Shown: piece by piece, positions 8,294 through 17,633 of the stretch | Layout: each line of letters begins with the position of its first letter | Position numbering within the stretch: position 1 is the first letter of the stretch | NCBI RefSeq assembly: GCF_003946115.1 | Contig: NZ_RHOH01000008.1 | Coordinates: 1-64,000 of the forward strand | Length of the DNA: 64,000 bases | From: Lacticaseibacillus daqingensis | GTDB lineage: Bacteria > Bacillota > Bacilli > Lactobacillales > Lactobacillaceae | Direction of reading: 5' to 3' | Made by a program: the position numbers and the translations under genes | The notes under the pieces: generated by a model | Seen by the model: only the letters and a program-made list of their open reading frames with translations | Databases searched by the model: none | Told to the model about the DNA's origin: nothing

Positions 8294-8579
8294 CGCGAGA
8301 TCGTTAGAAGGACACCAAGGCACCGCGCCAGTGCCAGGACGCTAATTTAACCCGCTAGCAGGCTGCGTCCCTCGTTTGTGAGGGGAGTCACGGCCTTTTT
8401 GAGTGGCCGGTATCGTGGCGCCAGCGGGGAAAACGGGGCGTCTCGCTGAAAGCGTTGCAATGTCCGCCGCGGTTTCGCATACTGGAGGGGAACGGGAATT
8501 GGGCGCGGCGGTGAGGCAGTTGCGTTAACGGCGCGACTTCGCCGGTTGGCCGAGCGGATTTGGTTGTGAGGAGTAACGG

Positions 8580-9380
8580 ATGACACGTGAAGAGATCGCG
8601 CACTTAATCTTTCAGCAAAATAGGACCGACGCGTATTACTCGGCGTTCGTTGAGGACACCGAGACTGGGATCGCGGGCGCCTTGGCTGACCCCGGTGTTC
8701 GAGTCGCGGCAGGCGAGGGGAACTTGGCCGTTCTGGATGAATACACCAGTGAGGGCCAAGCGTACGCCGAAATTTGGGGGCCATACCCGCTTCTCAGCGG
8801 CACTCAAGTCCCCCTTGACCAAGCGCTGGATCAGGTCTTGACCACCGTTGCGGCCGGCACCGTCTGCGCGTTTTTTATTGATGGCCGCAACCTGCTTCGG
8901 CCGTTGCTTGAAGCGAGGGGATTCACGTTTCGCCAGCAAACGATTTGGCAGATGGCTGCGTTGCCGCAACCGCGCGTGCCGATCGCGCGGTATCTTGCCC
9001 CGCCCCCCGATTGGATCGCAACGCAGATTGCCGAGTTACAGCGCCGAAATCATTTTAGCAGTTGGCACATTGCCGCGACCACGGGCCCGACGCGCCCACT
9101 GTTTGTGATTCAGGCAGACGGTCACGTCATGGGGTATGCCCAAGGCGAGCTGGGCGATGAACGCGACGGCCATCTGCTGTTCGTGGTGGTGGCCGAAGCG
9201 TATCGGCGGCGCGGACTGGCTAAGGCGCTGATGGCCGCGCTATACACCGATTTGACCAGTGCAGGGGCAACGACGGTGACACTGGTTCAAGCGGCCAGCG
9301 CCGCGTCTGCCGCGGCCGCGTATCAGGCGTGCGGCTTCACGCAACTGAGGACGGTTGTCAGCGCCAACCGAGTGAACTGA
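8580..9380 (+). CDS. GNAT family N-acetyltransferase, double-domain size
   Basis: A 266-residue protein. The C-terminal half is a standard GNAT domain: FVVVAEAYRRRGLAKALMAAL carries the R-R-x-G-L-A acetyl-CoA loop, and AAAYQACGFTQL is the closing motif. The first half (DGRNLLRPLLEARGFTFR) resembles a degenerate GNAT domain without a cofactor loop. ATG 8580 follows GAGGAG-like sequence. It heads a run of three acetyltransferase genes on one strand with short gaps, probably cotranscribed. The substrate is not inferable. Confidence 0.8.
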   Translation: MTREEIAHLIFQQNRTDAYYSAFVEDTETGIAGALADPGVRVAAGEGNLAVLDEYTSEGQAYAEIWGPYPLLSGTQVPLDQALDQVLTTVAAGTVCAFFIDGRNLLRPLLEARGFTFRQQTIWQMAALPQPRVPIARYLAPPPDWIATQIAELQRRNHFSSWHIAATTGPTRPLFVIQADGHVMGYAQGELGDERDGHLLFVVVAEAYRRRGLAKALMAALYTDLTSAGATTVTLVQAASAASAAAAYQACGFTQLRTVVSANRVN

Positions 9381-9398
9381 CCCATTAAGGAGATGCGC

Positions 9399-9872
9399 AT
9401 GGCGACTTATCATTTCGAGCCACTGACCCAAGCCAACGCCGTGACGATTGCAGATCGGTGGCATTATCCGGTCCCGTATGATTTTTATGATATGACGGCG
9501 GATGTTGAGGACTACGAGGAACTGATCGACCCGCAGCAGCGTGGCACGGCCTACCATCAGGCCACCGATGAAAAGGGGCAGCTTGTCGGCTTCTGGGTGT
9601 TGATGGCAACGGATGAGCCGGGAACAGTTGAGCTTGGTCTGGGACTGGCGCCAGCGCTGACCGGTGGTGGCCGTGGTGAGGATTTTCTGCAACAGATCCT
9701 GACCCATTTGCGCTGTCAGCTGGCTGAGGCCCGCGTGGTACTGGATGTCGCGGCGTTTAATGTGCGGGCCCAAAAAGTGTACGCGCGCGCCGGTTTTCGC
9801 GTGACGGGGCGGCATCAGCAGGCGACGAATGGTGGGGTTTACCCGTTCATCACCATGGCGCGGCAATTATGA
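9399..9872 (+). CDS. GNAT family N-acetyltransferase
   Basis: A 157-residue GNAT protein starting MATYHFEPL. Visible features are the WHYPVPYDFYDM opening seen in a subgroup of Firmicutes acetyltransferases, the glycine-rich cofactor segment TGGGRGEDFLQQIL, and the NVRAQKVYARAGF C-terminal motif. ATG 9399 is chosen because AAGGAG directly abuts the alternative ATG at 9393. It lies 18 bases after the preceding GNAT gene and overlaps the open frame of the next. Confidence 0.84.
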   Translation: MATYHFEPLTQANAVTIADRWHYPVPYDFYDMTADVEDYEELIDPQQRGTAYHQATDEKGQLVGFWVLMATDEPGTVELGLGLAPALTGGGRGEDFLQQILTHLRCQLAEARVVLDVAAFNVRAQKVYARAGFRVTGRHQQATNGGVYPFITMARQL

Positions 9873-9937
9873 CGACGTTGGCCATCGTGAGTGAGGGCCG
9901 GCGTGCGGCGGCTAGGCGAAGCGAAGGAGTGGGATGG

Positions 9938-10399
9938 ATGACAGAACAAGCGCAACCGGTGACCCTTGAGTGGCTCACGCCGCCAACCGCGGCGCAGTTG
10001 GATCAGCTCATGACCATCTGGCTGACCGCCAACGAGCAGGCGCATGATTTTGTGCCGGCGGGCTACTGGCGGGCCAATGTGGCCGCGGTGCGCGCGGCCT
10101 TGCCCGAGGCACAGCTACTGGTGGCGCGCCAGCGCGGTCGGCTCATCGGCTTTGCCGGGGTGCAAGACCACTACCTGGCGGGCCTGTTCGTCACCGCGGC
10201 GGCGCGCGGCAACGGGGTCGGGCACCAGCTGATGACCGCGCTCAAGGACCGGTATTCGGGCCTAACGCTGTCGGTGTACGACCAGAATACCGGCGCGGTG
10301 CGCTTTTATGCGCGTGAAGGCTTTGCGGTACTACAGCGTGAAGAAGACACGGCGGTGCACCAGCCGGCGCTCGTGATGGGCTGGCGGCGGGCTGATTAA
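9938..10399 (+). CDS. GNAT family N-acetyltransferase
   Basis: A 153-residue acetyltransferase with the cofactor loop AAARGNGVGHQLM and the AVRFYAREGFAVL motif. The overall pattern is like YjaB/YiaC-type GNATs, including HDFVPAGYW near the N-terminus. ATG 9938 follows GAAGGAG; the frame is open upstream to 9869 but that stretch overlaps the previous gene. It is the third acetyltransferase in succession. Confidence 0.84.
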   Translation: MTEQAQPVTLEWLTPPTAAQLDQLMTIWLTANEQAHDFVPAGYWRANVAAVRAALPEAQLLVARQRGRLIGFAGVQDHYLAGLFVTAAARGNGVGHQLMTALKDRYSGLTLSVYDQNTGAVRFYAREGFAVLQREEDTAVHQPALVMGWRRAD

Positions 10400-10454
10400 C
10401 GTGGGTTGGCCGGGCAAGGATGCCCGTTCGATTAGCGTTTAAGGGAGAATCGTG

Positions 10455-11702
10455 ATGTTAATTCTATTGATCGCTATGCTGGCCATTTTCTGGTTCGCCC
10501 ATTTGTGGCTAAACAAGCAAATCATTAGCGCGGTGCAAGCGCGTCAGCACGAGATGTTGCCCAAGCAAATCGCGCAGGCGCAACGCATGTTTAAGCGGCA
10601 ATGGTATCGGGCTCATCCGGTTTGGCGCTGGATTCGACGCCTCGCGATCGGGATCAACGGGGTGGCGCTGGTCGCGCTGATCGGCCAAATGCTGAGCCGG
10701 GCGAGCTGGGTCGTCCTACCTGTCGCCCAGCGACCACTGGCTATTTTGACTGTGGCGGGCTTCATTATTGCGGGGCTTGGGTTGGCGGTCGTCATGTGGC
10801 ACTACGATCAGATGTTGCTGGCCACGGCTCAAACCGATCTTTATACGCCGCCTCGGCTGCTGGTGCGGGCCAATTGGTGGCTATTGGTGGTCTGCCAATG
10901 CGTCTTAGTCGGCACTGCGGGGGTGACGATGCAGACGCCGAGCTAGACGCCGATTAAGGCACCAGCTAAAAACGTTGCGCGCACCATCGATCCGACGATC
11001 ACCGCGGCGAAGCAGGCGGTGGCCGGTCAGCAGGTGATTGCGACAACCGCGCAAGCCACCTTCTGGCAACTGCATATTGACCGGGCGAACGCCTTGTCTT
11101 ATCGCGCCGTCGAAGCGCTTTTGGGGCAGCCAAGCCGGATCCTGGCGCGGGTCAAGTCAGGCGAATTGGTTAGTGGGGTGGTCACTTGGCAGCATTTCGC
11201 TGACACGGATCAGCGACTGACGTTAGTGTTTCAAAACGGCCGCGTTGTGGCAAAGCTGTGTGATCAGATCACGGTTTCGCGCGACCCCAAGCCCAGCGTT
11301 TTTGAGGTTGATTTTGCGTTGACCAGTACGGACAACAAAGAGTTGGCCACGCGGTTTGGCGGCTACAACTGGGTGGCGGGCACGCGCGACATCATCTGGG
11401 CGCAGTTCTTCAGTGACAAATACATCCCGGTTGATAATCTCAATTATACGTTTGGCTATACCGGGCTCACGGGGAAGAAGTATGATGCGGGCAGCTTTAC
11501 GTTCAATATGGCCGTTCAGTCAGCGGAGGACATCTACAGCGATCAACCTATTGCGAAACATAAAGGCGCGGTTGCGCTGATGAACGACTGGTATCGGCAA
11601 GCGGCAGAAGCGCTGACGCAGCAACTCCGTCAGGGTAACGTCAACCGGACGCAGGTGAAGCAAGGACGACAAGCACTGACGGCGCTGAAATCTGAAGACT
11701 AG
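10455..11702 (+). pseudogene. Membrane protein with extracytoplasmic C-domain, interrupted by an amber codon
   Basis: From ATG 10455, seven bases after AAGGGAG, the frame encodes 163 residues with an N-terminal anchor and about three further hydrophobic segments, then TAG at 10944-10946. The same frame stays open directly after the TAG: TPIKAPAKNVARTIDPTITA leads without a break into a 250-residue soluble segment ending at 11702. That segment contains ALLGQPSRILARVKSGE, reminiscent of SmpA/OmlA-like small-protein domains. The second part has no ribosome site of its own (GTG 11019 would be the first start). The simplest reading is one roughly 415-residue gene split by a nonsense change. Amber readthrough, or two separate genes, remain possible. 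Function is unknown. Confidence 0.65.
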
Positions 11703-11826
11703 CCGGTGCGATCAATGTCATCACGATATTTGAGTTGAGCGCAAAGCGACCCAAAAGCGTGGCAAGGCGTGCGCATTTTGGACCGCTTTTTTCGTCGCCG
11801 GTGCGGCAGCCGGTTCACCCATTAAT

Positions 11827-11854
11827 GGCGGTTATTGCCCGGGTAATAGCCGCC
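11827..11854. promoter_or_regulatory. Inverted repeat upstream of the XRE regulator
   Basis: Ten-base arms GGCGGTTATT and AATAGCCGCC (one G-U pair if transcribed) flank an 8-base GC-rich loop. No T-run follows, so it is not a terminator. It could be an operator for the XRE protein encoded 118 bases downstream. Confidence 0.4.
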
Positions 11855-11971
11855 TCAGCGCGGACTGAGCCGCCGTCGGTCTGGGGGCAACAAAATGTAG
11901 CCCGTTGTTTACTGGGAAATCAGTCGCTTATCGGGACGGCCCGTGAGAAAATGAGCGCGGAGGTGAGTGGG

Positions 11972-12577
11972 ATGACGATCGGGCAGCGGTTAATGCAGGC
12001 ACGAAAAGCACAGGGACTCACGCAGCAACAGGTGGCAACCGCCTGCAACGTTGCGCGGCAAACCGTTTCAAGCTGGGAGGCGGGGCGCACCTATCCGGAC
12101 ATTGAAAGTATTATCCGGCTGGCGGACTTGCTCCAGTTATCGTTAGATGAGTTGTTGCGGCCTGAGGGGGAATTGCTGCAGGTGTTGAAGCAGCGTGAAA
12201 GCCACGTTGCGGATGCCCGGCGGGGGCTCCTCGCGAACGTCGCGATGTTGCTGCTAGTAACGGCGATATACGCGGGAGAACTGTTAGCCTTGCCGGGGTT
12301 TCAACTCGGCTGGTGGACAAAGCTCCTGATGCTTGGGATCATTTTGGGCCAGGCGACCACCGCCGAATTATTACGCAAGCAGTACGTTGAGGCCAAATTG
12401 GCCACGATGGCCGCGGTTCGCCAGCAAATGGCGTGGCTGGGGTTCGGGGTGTGTTTCGTGGTTTGCGGTTTAGTGGGGCTACGATTTGGCTGGGATTGGC
12501 ACTTATGGACAGCCACCCCGATTTTGTTGGGCATATCCGGGGCGAGCCTGGCGCACGAGCTACGCCGCCGCGAGTAA
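11972..12577 (+). CDS. XRE family regulator with C-terminal membrane domain
   Basis: A 201-residue protein. Residues 1-60 are a Cro/C1-type helix-turn-helix (GLTQQQVATACNVARQTVSSW then DLLQLSLDELL). Residues 80-195 hold three to four hydrophobic segments. The layout matches the membrane-tethered XRE regulators common in lactobacilli, sometimes linked to stress or bacteriocin loci. ATG 11972 is preceded by GGAGGTGA; longer in-frame starts lack a ribosome site. The target is unknown. Confidence 0.82.
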   Translation: MTIGQRLMQARKAQGLTQQQVATACNVARQTVSSWEAGRTYPDIESIIRLADLLQLSLDELLRPEGELLQVLKQRESHVADARRGLLANVAMLLLVTAIYAGELLALPGFQLGWWTKLLMLGIILGQATTAELLRKQYVEAKLATMAAVRQQMAWLGFGVCFVVCGLVGLRFGWDWHLWTATPILLGISGASLAHELRRRE

Positions 12578-12814
12578 GTGTCCGCGATACCACGATGATG
12601 ACGCCAGTCAACCGAGCGAATGCTCAGGGGGCTGGCGTTTTTGGCGGCGGTGAAGTCGGGGTGGGCGTGGCGGCGCGATTGGTCCGCGGCATTGCAAAGT
12701 GCCTGCGACTTTCGCATACTAAAGGAAGATCACGATGCGATGGTGTGGCTTGCTTGAATGCGGTGCGTGGCGGGGACGGCGCCGCAGTCAAGCAACACCG
12801 GCAAGGAGGGCACG

Positions 12815-13672
12815 ATGCAGTACTTGGAAGATTTCACGCTGGCGACAGAAGACCAGGAATGGCAATTCTTCATGGCGCAAAAAAGTCGCGCGTACTCGGA
12901 CTACTATCCGTTTCAGGTGTTCGTGCCCAAGCAGGTGCCGAAGCTGAAATTTGCGCCAATCACGATTTTTTACGGCAACAATGGGTCGGGCAAGTCGACG
13001 CTACTCAATGTGATCGCGGAGAAACTGGGACTGGCGCGCAACGCGCTGTACAACCGCTCCAGCTTCTTCGAGGATTACCTGGCGCTGTGCGATTACACGA
13101 TGCACGTGCCGCTGCCCAAGCAGTCGGCCATCATCGCAAGCGACGAGGTGTTCAACTACATGCTGGACTTGCGCGCGCTGAATCAGGGCATCGATGCCAA
13201 GCGCGAGGACGTGTTCAAGGACTACCTCGACCACAAGTTTGGCAGTTTCCAGTACCATGACCTGAGCGACTACGACGAGCTGGCCAAAACGCTGGAGACC
13301 CGGCGTAAAACGCAGTCGCGCTACACGCGGGAGCATTTGCACCGGAACGTGGTCGAGCAGTCCAATGGGGAAAGCGCGCTGGCCTTTTTTTCTGAGCGCA
13401 TCAAGGATAACCAGCTTTACCTGCTGGACGAACCGGAGAACTCGCTGTCGCCCAGTCGCCAGCAGGAGCTGGTGCGCCTTTTGGTGGACAGCGCCCGCTT
13501 TTTCGGCAACCAGTTCGTGATCGCTACGCACTCGCCGTTCGTGCTGGCGCTGCCGGGGGCGCGGATCTACGACTTGGACGCGGTGCCGGTCACCACGAAA
13601 AAGTGGTCGGACTTGGATGCGGTGCGGACGTACGCGGCCTTTTTTGCGGCGCACCGGCACGAGTTCGACTGA
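12815..13672 (+). CDS. Solitary AAA/ABC-type ATPase
   Basis: A 285-residue ATPase with Walker A GNNGSGKST at 54-62, an ABC-like signature around SNGES, Walker B plus glutamate LYLLDEPENSLS near 203-213, and the H-loop ATHSPF. The short form without a coiled-coil insertion resembles the AAA_21 type used as lone ATPases, and in some cases as parts of defence or toxin systems. There is no membrane partner or nuclease next to it. ATG 12815 follows AAGGAGG. Confidence 0.8.
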   Translation: MQYLEDFTLATEDQEWQFFMAQKSRAYSDYYPFQVFVPKQVPKLKFAPITIFYGNNGSGKSTLLNVIAEKLGLARNALYNRSSFFEDYLALCDYTMHVPLPKQSAIIASDEVFNYMLDLRALNQGIDAKREDVFKDYLDHKFGSFQYHDLSDYDELAKTLETRRKTQSRYTREHLHRNVVEQSNGESALAFFSERIKDNQLYLLDEPENSLSPSRQQELVRLLVDSARFFGNQFVIATHSPFVLALPGARIYDLDAVPVTTKKWSDLDAVRTYAAFFAAHRHEFD

Positions 13673-13708
13673 GGCCGGGTCGGGCGCGCAACCGGTTTCT
13701 TGGCGCGG

Positions 13709-13714
13709 TATAAT
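13709..13714 (+). promoter_or_regulatory. -10 element TATAAT
   Basis: A perfect TATAAT lies 35 bases before the start of the following gene. No good -35 is visible at the expected distance. Confidence 0.45.
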
Positions 13715-13748
13715 GGCGTTAATTCAATGAACGGAAAGGGTGGATCGA

Positions 13749-14162
13749 ATGACTTTAATGCAGGCACTAGACGATTCAGCACTGGCCGCACGGCTGGCGC
13801 AACTGCCGACGATCCCGGGTAATGTGGTGCGCCATGTGCCCAGTGAGCGGCTTCAGGATTTTTATGAGATGGCCGCTATCGGCATGGAAGCCGTCACGGC
13901 CGAGCGCGTGACCTTCGATGCCGCGGGACAACTGATGACCCGCACGCCGCTGGGCGCGGCGTGTCCAATCGACGGCAATCAGGCGGCTGCGGTCGCGGCG
14001 CTGGGGGCAAACTTGCTGACGCCGGCCGCCGCGGCAGGGGCCACGGGCTTTTTGCTTCAGGACGCGGACGGCGCGTGCCTGTATGTGCACGAGGCCGAAT
14101 ACGACACGCTGTTGCTGTGTCGCAAGACGTTCAACCAGAACGAGGATTGTCACTGTTTCTAA
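13749..14162 (+). CDS. Uncharacterised protein (137 residues)
   Basis: A soluble, Ala-rich protein. It contains GLN-like turns such as SERLQDFYEMAAIGMEA and ends in a cysteine-containing tail ED-CHCF. No known domain was recognised. ATG 13749 follows GAAAGGG by eight bases and a TATAAT lies upstream, so it is probably expressed. The first copy of the dispersed palindromic repeat starts ten bases after its stop. Confidence 0.55.
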   Translation: MTLMQALDDSALAARLAQLPTIPGNVVRHVPSERLQDFYEMAAIGMEAVTAERVTFDAAGQLMTRTPLGAACPIDGNQAAAVAALGANLLTPAAAAGATGFLLQDADGACLYVHEAEYDTLLLCRKTFNQNEDCHCF

Positions 14163-14171
14163 GCTTGTCGG

Positions 14172-14344
14172 GAGGCTGAGACAAAAAGCGGTTTTAGCCC
14201 AGAGTATAAGCATGACCTCCTGTAAAACCCGAACTTAGGTTTTATAGGAGGTCATGCTTATACGGCTCGGGCGTCGCTTTTTGTGTCGTGCTGTCCTGGA
14301 ATAGTCGTGGTTCATTCTTGGGCCGTTAATTATGTCTCAGCCTC
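14172..14344 (-). repeat. Dispersed palindromic repeat (MITE-like), copy 1
   Basis: A 173-bp element bounded by 12-bp inverted ends GAGGCTGAGACA and TGTCTCAGCCTC. Its core is a long hairpin: the arm from GTATAAGCATGACCTCCT (14204-14221) pairs with the complementary arm ending near 14262, and flanking AAAAAGCG and CGCTTTTT extend the stem. It is inverted relative to copies 2 and 3. It codes for nothing. The structure can act as a terminator in either direction; here it separates two same-strand genes. Confidence 0.85.
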
Positions 14345-14387
14345 TTGTGTCTTTAAGCGTCACGTGGCGCGCGGAAGGGAAACTCGA

Positions 14388-16316
14388 ATGAAGTCAATTG
14401 TGATGGGCATTGTTGCGCATGTCGATGCCGGCAAAACCACGCTGTCAGAGGCGCTGTTGTATAACGCGGGGACGGTGCGCCAGCTGGGACGGGTCGACCA
14501 CGGCTCGGCTTTTTTGGACTCGGATGCGCTGGAGCGGGCGCGCGGCATCACGATCTTCTCGCATCAGGCCATGCTGACCACGCCGGACTTGCAGGTGACG
14601 CTTTTGGACACGCCGGGGCACGTCGATTTTGCGAGTCAGACGGAGCAGGTGCTCAGCGTGCTGGACTACGCGGTGCTGGTGGTGTCGGCGCCGGCGGGGG
14701 TGCAGGGGCACACGCGCACGCTGTGGCGACTGCTGGCGCGCTATCAGGTACCCACCGTGATTTTCGTCAACAAAATGGACGCGCCAGGCGTTGACCAGGC
14801 GCAGGTGCTGGCCGAGTTGCAGGCGGCGTTCGGCGATGGGGTGCTGCCGCTACCGACCGGGCCGCTGACTGATGCGGTCGCGGAGACGATCGCCTTGCAG
14901 GATGAGGCGGTACTTGAAGACTATTTGAACACGCAAGCGCTGCCCGACGCCACGGTGCAGCGGCTGATCCAGGCGCGGCGCGTGTTCCCGGTGTTTTTCG
15001 GTGCGGCGTTGAAGAACCAAGGCGTGGCGGAACTGCTGGCCGGGTTGACGCGGTGGGTCGTGACACGGCCCGCGGAAGCGACCTTGGCCGGGCGCGTGTT
15101 CAAGATCACGCACACGGCCAAGGGGGAGCGCCTGTCGTGGGTGCGCCTGACCGGCGGAACGCTGACGCCGCGCCAGCAGCTGGGCGCGGAGAAAATCGGT
15201 GAGCTGCGCGTCTATAATGGGCCCAAGGCCACGGTCGTCCCGGCCCTGACGGCAGGGATGGTGGGGGCGTTGGTCGGATTGCGCGACACAGTGGCCGGCC
15301 AGGGGCTCGGGACCACGCTTGCGCTGCCGGCGCCGGTGTTGACGCCGGTGCTCAGCTACGCGCTGGTGCCCGGTGAGGTGGATGTCCAGGCCTGCCTGCA
15401 CGCGCTGCAGGAGTTGGCGGAGGAGGACCCGCAGCTGAATGTGTCTTGGTCCGCGCAGCTGCAGGAGATTCGTGTGGCGCTGATGGGGCCGATTCAGCTG
15501 GCGGTGCTGACTCAGCTTTTGGCGACGCGCTTTGGGCTTGCGGTCACCTTTGGTCCCGGCCACATCCGCTACCGGGAGACCCTCACCGCACCGGTGGAAG
15601 GGGTCGGGCACTTTGAGCCGCTACGGCATTATGCGGAGGTGCATCTGATGCTGACGCCGGCCGCAGCGGGCAGCGGGGTGCGCTGGACCAGTACCTGCGC
15701 CTATGAGGTGCTCGACCGTAACTGGCAGTCGCAGGTGCTGGCGAGCCTCGCGGCCAAGCCGCACTTGGGGGTGCTGATCGGTGCACCACTGACCGATGTG
15801 ACGATCACGCTGGTCAGTGGCCGCGCCAGCATCAAGCACTCGGTGGGCGGCGACTTTCGCGAGGCCACCTGGCGTGCGGTGCGGCAGGGGTTGATGATGG
15901 CAAAAGCGGCCGGGCATGCCCAGCTGCTGGAGCCGTGGTATCAGTTCCGGCTGACGGTCGGGGCGACGCAGATCGGGCGCGCGATGACGGACATCCAGGC
16001 GATGGGCGGCCAGTTTGACGCCCCGGTCGAGGCTTCGGGGCTGACCGTTTTGACTGGCACGGCACCGGTGGCGGGGTTGCAAAACTACGCGCAGGCCGTC
16101 GGGGCGTATACGCACGGCCAAGGCACGCTTGAGTGCACAGTGGCGGGCTACCAGCCGTGCCACGATGCCGCAGCCGTGATCGAAGCCGCGGCGTATGCGC
16201 CGACCGCCGACCTGCCGAACACCCCCGACTCGGTGTTTTGCGCGCACGGCGCCGGTTATCCGGTGGCGTGGGATCAGGTGCCGGCCGCGGCGCATGTGCC
16301 CTACCAAGCCGGTTGA
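14388..16316 (+). CDS. TetM-like ribosomal protection / EF-G-like GTPase
   Basis: A 642-residue translational GTPase. G1 is AHVDAGKTT (10-18), followed by RGITI (G2), DTPGH (G3) and NKMD (G4). Domain architecture and length match the TetM/TetO ribosomal protection family more than EF-G (about 690 residues), and it ends in the family's GYQPC segment. Family members dislodge tetracycline from the ribosome, but lactobacilli also carry intrinsic homologues of unclear role. GC content matches the chromosome, which favours an intrinsic copy. ATG 14388 follows GGAAGGGA; the upstream open frame runs through the repeat element. Confidence 0.82.
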   Translation: MKSIVMGIVAHVDAGKTTLSEALLYNAGTVRQLGRVDHGSAFLDSDALERARGITIFSHQAMLTTPDLQVTLLDTPGHVDFASQTEQVLSVLDYAVLVVSAPAGVQGHTRTLWRLLARYQVPTVIFVNKMDAPGVDQAQVLAELQAAFGDGVLPLPTGPLTDAVAETIALQDEAVLEDYLNTQALPDATVQRLIQARRVFPVFFGAALKNQGVAELLAGLTRWVVTRPAEATLAGRVFKITHTAKGERLSWVRLTGGTLTPRQQLGAEKIGELRVYNGPKATVVPALTAGMVGALVGLRDTVAGQGLGTTLALPAPVLTPVLSYALVPGEVDVQACLHALQELAEEDPQLNVSWSAQLQEIRVALMGPIQLAVLTQLLATRFGLAVTFGPGHIRYRETLTAPVEGVGHFEPLRHYAEVHLMLTPAAAGSGVRWTSTCAYEVLDRNWQSQVLASLAAKPHLGVLIGAPLTDVTITLVSGRASIKHSVGGDFREATWRAVRQGLMMAKAAGHAQLLEPWYQFRLTVGATQIGRAMTDIQAMGGQFDAPVEASGLTVLTGTAPVAGLQNYAQAVGAYTHGQGTLECTVAGYQPCHDAAAVIEAAAYAPTADLPNTPDSVFCAHGAGYPVAWDQVPAAAHVPYQAG

Positions 16317-16374
16317 GTCGCGCGGCTGACAGGGGTACAATCAGCCATAAATCCATTAATTCGAGGTAATCAAA

Positions 16375-17253
16375 ATGAAAATCCAAGAAGGCTACATGCC
16401 GTTTCATGAGTTCAAGACGTACTACCGCATTGTGGGGGAAAAAACGCCGGGCAAGGCACCGCTACTGTTGATTCACGGCGGGCCGGGGTCGTCGCACAAT
16501 TATTTTGAGCTGATGGACGACTATGCGGCCACCGGGCGGCAGCTGATCATGTACGACCAGGTCGGTTGCGGGCGCTCCAGCCTGCCCGAAGACGAGCAGT
16601 GGTACGTCAAGGAAACCTGGGCGGCGGAGCTGATCGCGCTGCGCGAGTACCTCGGCTTGGATGAGCTGCACATGCTCGGCCAGTCTTGGGGTGGGATGCT
16701 GGAGATGTACTATTTGACCCAGTTCGATCCGCAAGGCATCAAGTCCGTCATGATCGATGGGTCGCCGGCTTCCATCAAGCTCTGGACGCAGGAGCAGCAC
16801 CGCTTGATCTCGTATCTGAGCTACGAGGACCGCGCGGCGATCGCGGAAGCCGAGCGCACCGGCGACTTCACTGGCGCGCAGTACTTGGCGGCCAACGAGC
16901 GCTACATGGCGCGCTACTGCTGGGATGCCCCGACTGCGGAGTCGCCGGAGTGCCTGCGCCGCCCCACCAACGGCCAGCGCGCCAGCCGCATCGCGGAAGG
17001 CCCGAACGAGTTTACGGAAAACGGCACGATCTCGGACTTCGAAGTGACCGCGGACCTGCACAAGATCCACGTGCCGGTGCTGGTCACCAACGGCACCGAC
17101 GACCTGTGCACGCCGCTGATCGCCAAGGCGGTGGCCGACCACATTCCCAACGCCAAGTGGCACCTATTCGCCAACTCGCGGCACCTGGCGCTGTTGGATC
17201 AGCACGATGAATTCATCTCGGTGCTGGACGGGTGGCTGAACGCGAACGACTAG
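16375..17253 (+). CDS. pepI: Proline iminopeptidase
   Basis: A 292-residue alpha/beta hydrolase of peptidase family S33. HGGPG at 34-38 forms the oxyanion hole, GQSWGG near 101-106 holds the nucleophilic serine, and NGTDDLC and SRHLALLD carry the catalytic Asp and His. It removes N-terminal proline from short peptides in the cytoplasm, completing casein-type peptide breakdown in lactic acid bacteria. The start has a GAGGT site. It appears monocistronic. Confidence 0.88.
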   Translation: MKIQEGYMPFHEFKTYYRIVGEKTPGKAPLLLIHGGPGSSHNYFELMDDYAATGRQLIMYDQVGCGRSSLPEDEQWYVKETWAAELIALREYLGLDELHMLGQSWGGMLEMYYLTQFDPQGIKSVMIDGSPASIKLWTQEQHRLISYLSYEDRAAIAEAERTGDFTGAQYLAANERYMARYCWDAPTAESPECLRRPTNGQRASRIAEGPNEFTENGTISDFEVTADLHKIHVPVLVTNGTDDLCTPLIAKAVADHIPNAKWHLFANSRHLALLDQHDEFISVLDGWLNAND

Positions 17254-17633
17254 GAACCTGAGCGGCCTAGGCAGCCCAACCCTCATAACCGCGCCACTGC
17301 GCTCGTCGTCGAGCTCCGTGGCGCATGAGGATGCGGTCTAAGCCATCCCGCCACTCGCGCCTAAGTGCGGGCGTTTTCCGGGGACTTTTGACTGCGTGTT
17401 CTCGGCCACGCGCGTCCCGACTCGCTTACTACTTTCCGCGCTTCGTCGAGCTACGCAAAGCAACGCAGGTGCATCTAGCTACGCCAAGTCACTCGGGGCC
17501 AAGGACGCCCCAAGCGCCTTGGCTTGCTCTGACTGTTCGAACGCAGTGAGTTACAGGCAGACATACGTTAGGAAGGCTAGCTGACCTACTAAATGCGCTT
17601 TGCTTCGCTCTGGTTTCGAAAGGAGTTGAATCA
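17254..17633. other. Gene-free stretch with hairpin and repeat remnant
   Basis: This 380-base gap has no credible gene. An imperfect hairpin lies at about 17281-17332 (CCTCAT...ATGAGG with GCGCCAC/GTGGCGC inside), just after pepI. At 17521-17574 is a sequence shared with repeat copy 3, listed separately. The remainder is GC-rich and unremarkable. Confidence 0.55.
17521..17574 (-). repeat. Repeat module shared with the insert in element copy 3
   Basis: On the minus strand this reads CTTCCTAACGTATGTCTGCC and onward through GTAACTCACT to AGAGCAAGCC. It aligns end to end with 39917-39971 at roughly 80 percent identity by eye. No terminal repeats of the larger element flank it here, so the module can exist apart from it. 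Confidence 0.7.

Noticed and set aside
12433-13260. A 275-codon frame overlapping the AAA ATPase gene
   Set aside because: It covers the same DNA in another frame; the ATPase frame has Walker motifs and a strong ribosome site.
17325-17584. Short open frames between pepI and cls
   Set aside because: They span the hairpin and repeat module and lack start signals; better read as non-coding repeat DNA.
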